NCBI GenBank assembly: GCA_033344875.1
Contig: JAWPMO010000001.1
Span: forward strand, 893,595-957,594
DNA from: Ilumatobacteraceae bacterium
GTDB taxonomy: Bacteria; Actinomycetota; Acidimicrobiia; Acidimicrobiales; Ilumatobacteraceae
DNA length: 64,000 bases
Reading direction: 5' to 3'
Shown here: in pieces, positions 1 through 8,811 of the stretch
Numbering within the stretch: the first letter of the stretch is position 1
Layout of the letters: each line of letters starts with the position of its first letter
Position numbers and translations under genes: made by a program
The notes under the pieces: model-generated
Told to the model about the DNA's origin: nothing
The model's input: only the letters and a program-made list of their open reading frames with translations
Database searches by the model: none

Positions 1-281
1 GGTGATCGTGTCGACACCCGACCGATCAGCAGGGCGGCGAGAACGGCCCACACACCCGCACCGAGGAAGTACGACACGCCGAGCACCGACGATGCGGCGG
101 CGCCGCCGAACACGGCGTGCGAGAGACCGTGGCCGATGTAGCTCATCGAGCGCAGCACGACGAACACGCCGATCAATCCGCACAGCGCGCTGGCGGCCGT
201 GGCGACGAACAGCCCTCGCTGGAAGAACTCGAACTCGAGCGGTTCGAACAGCACGAACCCCGTCAGCACGGACGCCGTCAT
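1..281 (-). CDS. Metal ABC transporter permease (ABC-3 family), N-terminal part only
   Basis: Partial gene: 93 codons from the start are visible and the rest lies beyond the left edge of the window. The ATG at 279-281 overlaps the stop of the upstream ATPase by 4 bp (ATGA), so the two are translationally coupled. The visible protein has two hydrophobic stretches and the segment LRSMSYIGHGLSHAVFGGAA, which fits the conserved region of ZnuB/MntB-type (ABC-3) permeases for zinc or manganese. The family assignment rests on this segment and on the neighbour. The metal cannot be told from the sequence. Confidence 0.85.
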   Translation of the reverse strand, partial: MTASVLTGFVLFEPLEFEFFQRGLFVATAASALCGLIGVFVVLRSMSYIGHGLSHAVFGGAAASSVLGVSYFLGAGVWAVLAALLIGRVSTRS

Positions 282-1057
282 GCCGAGCGGTCCCGAGCGA
301 CGTGAGGGCCGTGGCCGCGTTGTTCGAGTACGACCGGCATCCCACCGTGGTGCAGGACGTCCATCGGTGCGCCGTAGGTGCGCTCGAGCACGTACGGGTG
401 CAGGACCTCGTCGGGTGGCCCGTCCGCCACGACCGTGCGGTTGAAGCAGACGAGTCGAGGCAGGTGGGCGGCCAGCCCGTTGATGTCGTGGGTCGTGAGC
501 ACGATCGTCATGCCGTCCCGATGCAGGTCGGCGAGCAGGTGCAGCAGTTCGTGACGGGTCGCGACGTCGACACCGCTCGCCGGTTCGTCGAGCACGAGGA
601 GGTCGGGTTCCCGGGCCAGCGCACGAGCGAGGAACACCCGCTGCTGCTGACCACCGGACAACTCGCTGATGTGCCGGTCGTGCAGGCCGTCGAGGCCGAG
701 CGAATCGATGACGCCGCGGACGCGCGCTGCATCGGCGCGCGGCAGGCGGCGGAAGCGGCCGTGTGGAACGGTGAGCGCCACCACGTCGAACACGGTCACC
801 GGGAACGACCAGTCGATCGTCTCGACCTGCGGCACGTAGCCGATCCGGAGCCCCTCGCGGAGCCGGATCGTGCCGTAGCGCGGCCGCACGATCCCGAGCA
901 ATGCCTTCAGCACGGTCGTCTTGCCGCTCCCCGATGGCCCGACGATGCCGACGAAGTCGCCGTCGTGCACCGCCAGATCGACGTCGTCGACCACCGTGGT
1001 GTCGCCGTAGCCGCAGCCCACGTGCTCGAACACGAAGAGCGGTGCATCGATCGGCAT
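278..1057 (-). CDS. Metal ABC transporter ATP-binding protein (zinc/manganese type)
   Basis: 259-aa ATPase that would power uptake of a divalent metal through the permease encoded just downstream. Seen: Walker A GPSGSGKT near residue 41, Q-loop VPQVE, signature LSGGQQQR, Walker B LLVLDEP and H-loop TTHD, in the right order and at full family length. A solute-binding protein would be expected in the operon but is not on this side, since the next gene upstream is divergent. It may lie beyond the left edge. I see no clear Zur- or MntR-like palindrome in the 90 bp before the start. Confidence 0.93.
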   Translation of the reverse strand: MPIDAPLFVFEHVGCGYGDTTVVDDVDLAVHDGDFVGIVGPSGSGKTTVLKALLGIVRPRYGTIRLREGLRIGYVPQVETIDWSFPVTVFDVVALTVPHGRFRRLPRADAARVRGVIDSLGLDGLHDRHISELSGGQQQRVFLARALAREPDLLVLDEPASGVDVATRHELLHLLADLHRDGMTIVLTTHDINGLAAHLPRLVCFNRTVVADGPPDEVLHPYVLERTYGAPMDVLHHGGMPVVLEQRGHGPHVARDRSA

Positions 1058-1148
1058 CGTCCGCCAGCGTAGACGTCCGCCGAGCCCGGCACTCAGGAGG
1101 CCGCCATCGGACTCGTCGGGCCGCCGCCCGGCCAGCTAGGACGGTGAC

Positions 1149-2096
1149 ATGTCGACCTCCACGCCGTTCGACGCGCCGTCCCTGCCGCCACCGGTCGAAC
1201 TCTCGGTCGTGCTCGGACAGTGGCTCGACCACTCGATCGCCGCCGACCTCGAGCTCGCCGTGTTGGCCGACCGGCTCGGATACCGGCAGCTCTGGGTGCC
1301 CGAGATGGCGAAGGTCGACGCCCCGGCATTCGCCGCGATGGTCGCGGCACGCACCGAGCAGATCGAGCTGGTCCTCGGCCCGCTCGCGGTGACCGTCCGG
1401 TCCCCCGTCCAGATCGCGATGGCGGTCGCGACCGTGGCCGCCACCGGACGAGCGACCCACGTCGCACTCGGCACGTCGAGTTCCCTCGTCGCCCGCTGGC
1501 ACGGTCGGTCGCGTGCCGGCGCGGCCGACCGACTCGCCCGGACCCGCACCGAACTCGCGACGTTGCTCGAAGGTGGACGGGTGAACGGATATCGACTCCC
1601 ACAGCCGCCCGTGCCGGCGCCGACGATGACGGTCGCGGCGTTCGGCCCGAAGGCGGTCGACGCAGCCGGTGAGGCCGACCGCATGGTGCTCAACATGGTG
1701 ACGGTCGACAGCGCCGCACGGCTCGCCCCTCGACATCCGCACACGGCCGTGTGGCTGTGCGCTGCCGTCGACCCGAGCGACGAGGAGGTCGCCTGGCTCT
1801 CGCGAGGACTCGTCGGCTACCTCGCCGCCCCCGGCTACGGCGAGATGTTCACTGAGGCCGGCCACGGCGAACTGGTCGAGTTCGCCAGGACGCGGCCGGG
1901 GCCGAAGGCCGTCTTCGCTCGTCTGCCCGACGATCTCGTGACCGAGGTCGGGCTGGTCGGCTCGAAGGATGCCATCACGGAACGGATCGCGGCGTACGCG
2001 GCCGCCGGGGTCGCCGAGGTCTGCCTCGTGCCACCGGCGCCCGACCTCCCGTCATCGCGACCGACGCTCGAGTTCCTCGCCCCGAACGCCCGGTGA
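1149..2096 (+). CDS. LLM-class flavin/F420-dependent oxidoreductase
   Basis: 315-aa luciferase-like (TIM-barrel) oxidoreductase. The N-terminal half contains the family pattern of a 'LADRLGYRQLWVPE' strand-helix, then 'VLGPLAVTVRSPVQIAMAVATV', and the C-terminal SKDAITERIAAYAAAGV helix that closes the barrel. In actinobacteria most such proteins use coenzyme F420, but the cofactor cannot be proved here, and the substrate is unknown. It is divergent from the metal ABC operon and convergent with the GGDEF gene. The ATG at 1149 is preceded by only a weak ribosome-binding site. Confidence 0.85.
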   Translation: MSTSTPFDAPSLPPPVELSVVLGQWLDHSIAADLELAVLADRLGYRQLWVPEMAKVDAPAFAAMVAARTEQIELVLGPLAVTVRSPVQIAMAVATVAATGRATHVALGTSSSLVARWHGRSRAGAADRLARTRTELATLLEGGRVNGYRLPQPPVPAPTMTVAAFGPKAVDAAGEADRMVLNMVTVDSAARLAPRHPHTAVWLCAAVDPSDEEVAWLSRGLVGYLAAPGYGEMFTEAGHGELVEFARTRPGPKAVFARLPDDLVTEVGLVGSKDAITERIAAYAAAGVAEVCLVPPAPDLPSSRPTLEFLAPNAR

Positions 2097-2116
2097 CGAC
2101 ATCCGACCGCGACGCG

Positions 2117-3550
2117 TCAGCGCTCAGCGGCGCCGTGACCCACGACGGTCAGTGAGCGGTCGGCACCCGCATCATCGGCCGGTGGCGGTTGGTCGGCTCC
2201 TCCGTCCGACCCGTCACCGATGCCGATCTTGAACCGGTACATCTCCGAGTCGGCGTGTGCCAACAGCGCGTCGAACGTGTCGCCGTCTTGCGGGTAGGTC
2301 GCCACGCCGCAGGACGCTCCGACCCTGAGTTCGCAGCCCTCGAACGGAATCGGCTGCTCGATCGTGGCGGTGAGTTCCGCGGCGAGCGTCCGCGCCCCGT
2401 CGGCGTCGGTGGCCGGCAACAGGATGACGAACTCGTCACCTCCCACCCGAGCGATCGTGTCGGATTCGCGCACGCGGGACTTCATGCGGTCGGAGATGGC
2501 GGTGAGCGCCGCGTCGCCGGCCTGGTGCCCGTGGGCGTCGTTGACCGGTTTGAAGGCGTCGAGATCGATGTACACGAAGCTGATCGGGTGACCTTCGCGC
2601 TTGGCCAACCGGCAGGCCTGGTTCGCCCGCATCTCGAGGAGACGGCGATTGGCCAGACCCGTCAGATCGTCCTGGAGCGACAGCATCCGGCTGCGCCACC
2701 GGTCGCGGGTTCGTTCGAAGACGAGCCGGCTCACCAGGCCGGCGAGCACGACCGCGAAGACCTGGAAGGCGATCAACAGACCGTTGCCCCCGGTGGGCGC
2801 GCCCGAACGGACCGCCAACTCCCACGACCCGTTGGGAACCGCCATGGTGAGCACGGTGTCGGCGTCGTCGAAGAGCGACAGGTCGCCGCCGACCGGCGTG
2901 GCGGGCGTCGCGCCGTTCTCGACCGTTCGCACGGCCCACTCGAGCTCGAACCGCTCGACGTCGGCCGCGGCGCCCGTGAGCAGGCTGTCGACGTCGAGCA
3001 CCAGACTCACGATGCCCCAGTAGCTGCCGTCGGCCAGGAACACGGGGGTGCGGTCGATGAGACCGCGGCCGCCCTGCACGAGGTCGATCGGGCCCGCCAG
3101 GACGCTCTGACGAGTCTCGATCGCGAGTTCGACGGTCGCGAACTGTTCCGGCACGTCTTCATAGCGGAGACCGAGCGCGCCCTCGTTGCCCTCGATCGGG
3201 AAGACATGACTGATCACGTTGCCCGGTGCGACGCCGATGTTCCGGATGTCGTCTCCCTGTGCGTAGAGCTCCTCCAGCAGGTTGTCGAACCGCGCCGGGT
3301 CACCCAGATCGGGGTTGGCCACGACGAAGGCCCGCAATCCGCGAGCGAGGTTGATGTTCTGCGACAGGCGGTCGCCGATCGCAGCACGAACCTCGGCCGC
3401 TTCGGCGACGGTCAACCGATCGGCCGCCGCCGATCGCTGCGATGCCTCGAGCCGCACGAGCGCCAGGCCGATCGCCGACAGCACGACGAACAGCGCCACA
3501 CATCCAGCGACGAGCCGACGAAGGCTCCCGGTTCGCAGCTTGGGGTTCAC
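2117..3550 (-). CDS. CHASE-domain diguanylate cyclase (GGDEF)
   Basis: 477-aa membrane sensor that should make c-di-GMP. There is a membrane segment at residues 11-33, an extracytoplasmic CHASE-type ligand domain at about 58-215 (SQNINLARGLRAFVVANPDL is typical), a second membrane segment at 257-278, and a GGDEF domain at about 296-450. The catalytic GGDEF (370-374) is intact, and RESD (361-364) five residues before it matches the RxxD inhibitory I-site, so product feedback is likely. The gene stands alone. A short palindrome lies just upstream (3588-3600). The ligand is unknown. Confidence 0.93.
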   Translation of the reverse strand: MNPKLRTGSLRRLVAGCVALFVVLSAIGLALVRLEASQRSAAADRLTVAEAAEVRAAIGDRLSQNINLARGLRAFVVANPDLGDPARFDNLLEELYAQGDDIRNIGVAPGNVISHVFPIEGNEGALGLRYEDVPEQFATVELAIETRQSVLAGPIDLVQGGRGLIDRTPVFLADGSYWGIVSLVLDVDSLLTGAAADVERFELEWAVRTVENGATPATPVGGDLSLFDDADTVLTMAVPNGSWELAVRSGAPTGGNGLLIAFQVFAVVLAGLVSRLVFERTRDRWRSRMLSLQDDLTGLANRRLLEMRANQACRLAKREGHPISFVYIDLDAFKPVNDAHGHQAGDAALTAISDRMKSRVRESDTIARVGGDEFVILLPATDADGARTLAAELTATIEQPIPFEGCELRVGASCGVATYPQDGDTFDALLAHADSEMYRFKIGIGDGSDGGADQPPPADDAGADRSLTVVGHGAAER

Positions 3551-3587
3551 GGTGGGCCCATCGGCCGTATAACAACGTGCTTGAGGA

Positions 3588-3600
3588 CGTTTCCGAAACG
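3588..3600. promoter_or_regulatory. Palindrome upstream of the CHASE-GGDEF gene
   Basis: CGTTTC-C-GAAACG, a perfect 13-bp inverted repeat 38 bp upstream of the ATG at 3550. A possible -10 (TTATAC on the minus strand) lies between it and the gene. It could be an operator. It also sits 17 bp past the stop of the acyl-CoA-dehydrogenase-like gene (3618), so chance or a weak stop signal cannot be excluded. Confidence 0.35.
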
Positions 3601-3617
3601 CGGCGCGCGCCGCGGGC

Positions 3618-4730
3618 TCAGATCATCGCCGCGTTGAAGTCGACGCCCAGCAGGAACTTGCCGAGCGTCTCGTTCAGCTTGGGCGCGACCATGATGTGTT
3701 GCGTCAGGACGTGCGCATCACGGACGCAACGGCCGAGCACACTGGTGTCGTACACCGCGGTGCCGCCGGCCAGGGTCCACGCCGTGTCGACCACACCGAC
3801 ACAGGTCGAGGCCGCGTGCGCCGCGGCGAGCCGCATGGCCACCCGGACGTCGACACCGACAGGATCGCCGGCGACCGCCGCGTCCCAGGCACCGCCGACC
3901 TCGGACCGCAGGAGTGCCCGTGCCGCCCGCCAGCTCGCCTCGGCCCGGGCGAACTCGGTCTGGGCGTACGAACTCTCGGCCAACGATCGACTGGAGTACT
4001 GGGGCTTCTTGGCGCCGGCCAACTCGGCGCACTCGTCGAGCGCGCGCCGGGCGATACCGAGCCCGGTGGCGGCGATGCCGAGTGCGAGCAGCGTGAAGTT
4101 GGGAAAACGGCTGATCGGTTCGTCCACCACGGCCCGCTCGCCGACGGCATAGGTGTACTCATCCGGTACGTGGACGTCGTCGACGGAGAAGTCGAGCGAC
4201 CCGGTGCCACGCATGCCGGCGGTGTGCCAGGTGTCGTGGAAGGTGACCTGGTCGGGCGAGAAGAAGCACACCCGTTGCGTACCGTCGTCGCAGCGGGCGC
4301 CGCCGACGATCCACTCGCAATGCTGGGTGCCGCTCCCCCACTGCCAACGACCCGACACCCGGTAGCCGGCGCCGTCTCGCGTCCCGACGGCGTTCGGGGC
4401 GAACACCCCGCCGGTCGCCGTCGCGGCGGTCGGGAACACCGCGCGCGCCACGTCGGGGGCGAGGAACGACGCCAACGACGAGGTGGTCGATGCGATCCCG
4501 GCGCACCAGCCGGCCGAGCCGTCTGCCTCGGCGACCTGCTGGACGGCGTCGATCATCACCACCGGCCCAGCACCCGACCCGCCGTACACCTCGGGGAGAC
4601 ACATGGTGAACAGACCGGCGTCGGCGAGCGCGGCGACGGTCGCTGCCGGCAGCCGGCGGAGTCGCTCGGCCTCGTCGGCGCCTGCCAGTGCGACGGCGGC
4701 GGCGGTCGAGACGGTACGGGAGGCGCTCAT
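3618..4730 (-). CDS. Acyl-CoA dehydrogenase-fold flavoprotein (HsaA/Acyl-CoA_dh_2 type)
   Basis: 370-aa protein with the acyl-CoA dehydrogenase fold. The N-terminal helical region has LPEVYGGSGAGP, the middle beta domain has WQWGSGTQHCEWIVGG, and the C-terminal helices end with RDAHVLTQHIMVAP. This pattern fits the group D flavin-dependent monooxygenase branch (HsaA, the C subunit of 4-hydroxyphenylacetate hydroxylase) better than fatty-acid dehydrogenases. The open frame extends upstream to 5114, but the ATG at 4730 gives the family N-terminus and avoids overlap with the divergent LLM gene at 4789. A partner flavin reductase is not adjacent. The substrate is unknown. Confidence 0.85.
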   Translation of the reverse strand: MSASRTVSTAAAVALAGADEAERLRRLPAATVAALADAGLFTMCLPEVYGGSGAGPVVMIDAVQQVAEADGSAGWCAGIASTTSSLASFLAPDVARAVFPTAATATGGVFAPNAVGTRDGAGYRVSGRWQWGSGTQHCEWIVGGARCDDGTQRVCFFSPDQVTFHDTWHTAGMRGTGSLDFSVDDVHVPDEYTYAVGERAVVDEPISRFPNFTLLALGIAATGLGIARRALDECAELAGAKKPQYSSRSLAESSYAQTEFARAEASWRAARALLRSEVGGAWDAAVAGDPVGVDVRVAMRLAAAHAASTCVGVVDTAWTLAGGTAVYDTSVLGRCVRDAHVLTQHIMVAPKLNETLGKFLLGVDFNAAMI

Positions 4731-4788
4731 GGGTGCCGATCGTAGGACCCGGGGGCACGGCGCGAAGATCTGATCTACCATCGGATCC

Positions 4789-5580
4789 ATGAAGTTCGGC
4801 TTCGTGATCCCGTGGGCGGACGCCGCCGAGGTCGGGGACCTCGCCGCGGCCGCCGAGGAGCACGGGTGGGACGGCATCTTCGTCTGGGAGCCGGTGTGGG
4901 GTGTGGATGCATGGACCAGCCTCGGGCTCGCGGCGGTCCGCACGTCGAAGATCCGGATCGGCACGATGCTGACGGCCCCGTCGCGCCGGCGCCCGTGGGA
5001 GCTCGCGAGCCAGGTGGCCACGGTCGACCGGCTGAGCGACGGCCGGGTCACCCTCTCGGTCGGCCTCGGGGCGATCGACACCGGCATGGCAGCGTTCGGT
5101 GAGGAATGCGGCAAACGGGAACGTGCCGAGTTGATGGACGAATGTCTCGAGGTCGCATGCGGACTCTGGGCCGGTCAGCCGTACGAGTTCCACGGACGTC
5201 ACTACGACGTGACACCGACCGAGTTCCCCACGATCGGACACACGGTCCAACGGCCGCGGGTGCCGATCTGGTGCGTCGGCGCGATCGGTTACGAACGCTC
5301 GATGGGCCGCGCGTTCGGTTGGGACGGACTGATCCCGCAGGTGATCGACGACGGCACTGCCCGGCAGGCGACCCTCGAGGAACTGGCGGCGATCGGCGAC
5401 ACGCTCCCCGGCGACGGGTACGACGTGATCATCGAAGGTGTGTGGTCCGAACACTCCCCCGCCGCCTGGGCCGATGCCGGAGCCACCTGGTGGCTCGAGA
5501 CCCAGTGGGACGCGGTCGGCCAGGCCCGACCCGCGCTGGCCACCGTCGACCGGTTGCGCGACGGCCCCCCGATCGTCTGA
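4789..5580 (+). CDS. LLM-class flavin/F420-dependent oxidoreductase
   Basis: 263-aa luciferase-like oxidoreductase, short for the family. MKFGFVIPWADAAEVGDLA and the following AAAEEHGWDGIFVWE are the usual first strand and helix. RIGTMLTAPSRRRPWELASQ and the GRVTLSVGLGA strand follow. It is divergent from the acyl-CoA-dehydrogenase-like gene with a 58-bp gap that must hold both promoters. The two flavoenzymes may act on the same compound, but that is inference from position only. Confidence 0.87.
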   Translation: MKFGFVIPWADAAEVGDLAAAAEEHGWDGIFVWEPVWGVDAWTSLGLAAVRTSKIRIGTMLTAPSRRRPWELASQVATVDRLSDGRVTLSVGLGAIDTGMAAFGEECGKRERAELMDECLEVACGLWAGQPYEFHGRHYDVTPTEFPTIGHTVQRPRVPIWCVGAIGYERSMGRAFGWDGLIPQVIDDGTARQATLEELAAIGDTLPGDGYDVIIEGVWSEHSPAAWADAGATWWLETQWDAVGQARPALATVDRLRDGPPIV

Positions 5581-5637
5581 GCATTCACGCGGACCGGTTT
5601 CTCGGGTCGTCACGATCGGCACGCCTACACTCGCGTC

Positions 5638-6381
5638 ATGGAGCGCATCCCCCAGCGCGTCGACTGGAAGTCCTACGGCGCGGTCCTGTTCGACCTCGAT
5701 GGCGTGATCACGCCCACGGCGGAGATCCACGAACGAGCGTGGTCTGCGCTGTTCGAGCCGTGGGGGTTCACCCCCACCGACTACCTCCGTCATGTCGACG
5801 GCAAGCCCCGCTACGACGGCGTCCGATCGTTCCTCGAATCGCGTGGGGTCGACCTGCCATGGGGTGACCCGAGCGATCCACCCGGCGACGAGACCGTCTG
5901 CGCGCTCGGCAACCGCAAGAACGACATGTTCAACGAGGTCCTCGACCGCGACGGCATCGCGCCGTATCCGGGGACATCGGCCGTGCTCGAACTCCTCGAC
6001 GAACACCGCGTGCCGCAAGCGATCGTCTCGTCGTCGAAGAACGCTCGCACCGTGTTGCGCGCGGCCGGCATGGAGGGACGTTTCCCGGTGGTCGTCGACG
6101 GGGTCACGGCGGTCGAGCGTGATCTGGTCGGCAAGCCCGACCCGGCGATGTTCCATCATGCGGCCGATCTACTCGGCGTGACGCACGAGCGGTCGATCGT
6201 CGTCGAAGACGCATCGTCGGGTGTCGCCGCCGGCGCAGCCGGTGGTTTCGCGTTCGTGCTCGGGGTCGATCGAGGCGGCAACCGGCAGGCGCTGCTCGAC
6301 GCCGGCGCCGACCTCGTCGTCGCGGACCTGGGCGACACGCTCACGCCGGACGCTCCGCGCGCCGATGAGGATCACGTATGA
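5638..6381 (+). CDS. HAD-family beta-phosphoglucomutase-like hydrolase
   Basis: 247-aa HAD-superfamily protein. The nucleophile motif FDLDGV (Asp19, Asp21) opens the protein, followed by a helical cap, the VSSSKN motif II, the GKPDP lysine motif III and VVEDASSGVAAG motif IV. This is the beta-phosphoglucomutase pattern: beta-glucose 1-phosphate to glucose 6-phosphate. Its stop overlaps the start of the GH65 gene by 4 bp. GH65 phosphorylases release beta-glucose 1-phosphate, so the pair forms a short disaccharide-to-glycolysis route. Confidence 0.9.
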   Translation: MERIPQRVDWKSYGAVLFDLDGVITPTAEIHERAWSALFEPWGFTPTDYLRHVDGKPRYDGVRSFLESRGVDLPWGDPSDPPGDETVCALGNRKNDMFNEVLDRDGIAPYPGTSAVLELLDEHRVPQAIVSSSKNARTVLRAAGMEGRFPVVVDGVTAVERDLVGKPDPAMFHHAADLLGVTHERSIVVEDASSGVAAGAAGGFAFVLGVDRGGNRQALLDAGADLVVADLGDTLTPDAPRADEDHV

Positions 6382-8765
6382 AGATCCGAGCGACCGCATC
6401 GGCGATCCCACGCCACCGGTTCCCCGTCGATCCGTGGCGCCTGGTCGAGACCGAACCCGATCACGACGACCTCGGCCTGACCGAGACGCTGTTCGCGATC
6501 GGCAACGGCTACCTCGGCATGCGGGCCAACCCGGCCGAGGGACGCCAGGCCCACACACACGGCACGTACATCAACGGCTTCCACGAGACGTGGGCGATCA
6601 AGCACGCCGAAGACGCATTCGCGTTCGCCAAGACCGGGCAGACGATCGTCAACGTCCCCGACGCCAAGCTGCTGAAGATCTACGTCGACGACGAACCGCT
6701 CCTGCTCGACGAGGCCGACCTCAACGGGTACGAGCGGGTCGTCGACTTCCGGACCGGCGTGTCGCACCGTGAACTGGTGTGGCGCACACCCGGCGGCAAG
6801 CGGGTGCGTGTTCGTTCCGAACGCGTCGTCAGCCTCGAGCACCGGCACCTCGCCGTGATGCACATGGAGGTGACGCTGCTCGATCAGTCCGCCCCGATCG
6901 TCATCTCCTCCCAACTGCTGAATCGTCAGGACGGCGAGGACGAGTACCACGTGCGGAGCGCCGCGCTCGGCGAGGGCAAAGACCCGCGTCAGGCCCGGAA
7001 GTTCGACCGGCGCGTGCTGCTGCCGAAGCTGAGCGAGCACGGCGACGAGCACGACCCGGCCGGTGGCCAGGTCACGCTCGGCTACCAGTGCGCCAACAGC
7101 GGCATGACCATCGCGGCCGCCTACCGCCACGTGGTCAGCACCCCCTGTGATTTCGAGGTCGACACCCAGATCGGTCGTGATCTCGCCAAGACCGTCTTCA
7201 CCTTCGACGCCCACGCCGAGCAGACGATCCACCTGACCAAGTTCGTCGCGTATCACACGTCCCGCGGCATCCCCACCCAGGAGCTCGGCGACCGGTGCAC
7301 CCGCACCCTCGATCGCGCACGGAGCGAGGGCCGCGACCGGATCTACGCCGACCAGCGAGCCTGGCTCGACGAATTCTGGGCGAACAGCGACGTCGAGATC
7401 GGCGGCGATCAGGTGGCTCAGCAGGCGATCCGTTGGAACCTGTTCCAGCTCGCACAGGCCTCGGCGCGCACCCATGAGCAGGGCATCGCGGCCAAGGCGG
7501 TCACGGCGGGCGGCTACGACGGCCACTACTTCTGGGACACCGAGGTCTACGTGCTGCCGTTCCTGGCCTACACCAACCCCGAGGCGGCCCGAAAACTCCT
7601 GCGGTTCCGATTCCACATGCTCGACGCCGCGCGGGCGCGCGCGGCCGAGCTGAGCCAGCGAGGTGCGCTGTACCCCTGGCGGACGATCAACGGTGAGGAG
7701 GCGTCGGCGTACTACGCCGCCGGCACCGCCCAGTACCACATCAATGCGGCCGTCGTGTACGCCCTCGAGCGGTACCTGAACGCGACCGGTGACGTCGACT
7801 TCCTCGCGCACGAGGGTGCCGAGATCCTGATCGAGACGGCACGGATGTACGAAGACCTCGGGTTCTACGCGACCAACGGCGCCGAGCACTTCCACATCCA
7901 CGGGGTCACCGGGCCCGACGAGTACACGACCGTCGTGAACGACAACCTCTACACCAACGTGATGGCCAGGTTCACGATGCGGTACGCGGCCCGTTCACTC
8001 GCGTTCCTGCGGGAGTGGAACCCCGATGCGTACGCGGCGGTCGCCCGCCGGACCGACCTCGACGAGGCCGAGATCACGGCGTGGCATCGGGCATGCGACG
8101 CCATGTTCATCCCCTACGACTCCGAACTCGGCATCCATCCGCAGGATGCGAGCTTTCTCGAGCGGGAGCGTTGGGACTTCGCCGGGACGCCGTCCGACCA
8201 CTATCCGCTGCTGCTCCACTTCCATCCACTCGTCATCTACCGCCACCAGGTCCTCAAGCAGGCAGACGTCGTGCTCGCGATGTACCTGCGGGGCGAGCAC
8301 TTCGACGTCGAGGAGAAGCGCCGCAACTTCGACTACTACGACCCGATCACCACCGGCGACTCCTCGCTGTCGGCATGCGTGCAATCGGTCGTCGCGGCCG
8401 AGGTCGGCTACGACGACCTCGCACTCGACTACTTCAACCAGTCGCTCTACCTCGACCTCGCCGACACCCACAACAACACGTCCGACGGGGCACACATCGC
8501 CAACGCCGGCGGCGTGTGGGCAGGTCTCGTGTACGGCTTCGCCGGTCTGGTCGACACGGGCGATCATCTCGAGTTCCGGCCACGGCTCCCGGAGGTGTGG
8601 ACGTCGTTGACGTTCCCGCTGCGGCGCCACGGCAGCGCCCTGCGGGTCTCGATCGATCACGAACACGCGACCGTCGAGGTGCTCGACGGTCCGCCCGTAC
8701 CGATCCGGATGACCGACGGCACGATGGTCCGCATCGAACCCGGCTGCTCCGAGCGTCTGCGCTGA
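6378..8765 (+). CDS. Glycoside hydrolase family 65 disaccharide phosphorylase
   Basis: 795-aa cytosolic enzyme of the trehalose/maltose/kojibiose phosphorylase family, full length. The N-terminal beta-sandwich begins with ETLFAIGNGYLGMR. The alpha-barrel carries the signature GVTGPDEYTTVVNDN, in which Glu515 is the expected general acid, and later GDSSLSACVQS and HNNTSDGAHIANAGG of the phosphate-binding region. Family chemistry is disaccharide + Pi to beta-glucose 1-phosphate + glucose. Which disaccharide (trehalose, maltose or other) cannot be read from the sequence. It is translated together with the upstream beta-phosphoglucomutase through an ATGA overlap. Confidence 0.93.
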   Translation: MKIRATASAIPRHRFPVDPWRLVETEPDHDDLGLTETLFAIGNGYLGMRANPAEGRQAHTHGTYINGFHETWAIKHAEDAFAFAKTGQTIVNVPDAKLLKIYVDDEPLLLDEADLNGYERVVDFRTGVSHRELVWRTPGGKRVRVRSERVVSLEHRHLAVMHMEVTLLDQSAPIVISSQLLNRQDGEDEYHVRSAALGEGKDPRQARKFDRRVLLPKLSEHGDEHDPAGGQVTLGYQCANSGMTIAAAYRHVVSTPCDFEVDTQIGRDLAKTVFTFDAHAEQTIHLTKFVAYHTSRGIPTQELGDRCTRTLDRARSEGRDRIYADQRAWLDEFWANSDVEIGGDQVAQQAIRWNLFQLAQASARTHEQGIAAKAVTAGGYDGHYFWDTEVYVLPFLAYTNPEAARKLLRFRFHMLDAARARAAELSQRGALYPWRTINGEEASAYYAAGTAQYHINAAVVYALERYLNATGDVDFLAHEGAEILIETARMYEDLGFYATNGAEHFHIHGVTGPDEYTTVVNDNLYTNVMARFTMRYAARSLAFLREWNPDAYAAVARRTDLDEAEITAWHRACDAMFIPYDSELGIHPQDASFLERERWDFAGTPSDHYPLLLHFHPLVIYRHQVLKQADVVLAMYLRGEHFDVEEKRRNFDYYDPITTGDSSLSACVQSVVAAEVGYDDLALDYFNQSLYLDLADTHNNTSDGAHIANAGGVWAGLVYGFAGLVDTGDHLEFRPRLPEVWTSLTFPLRRHGSALRVSIDHEHATVEVLDGPPVPIRMTDGTMVRIEPGCSERLR

Positions 8766-8811
8766 CGCCCCGGTTGGGTCGGTCTGGTTACCGGTCGGTA
8801 CGATCGTGGCC

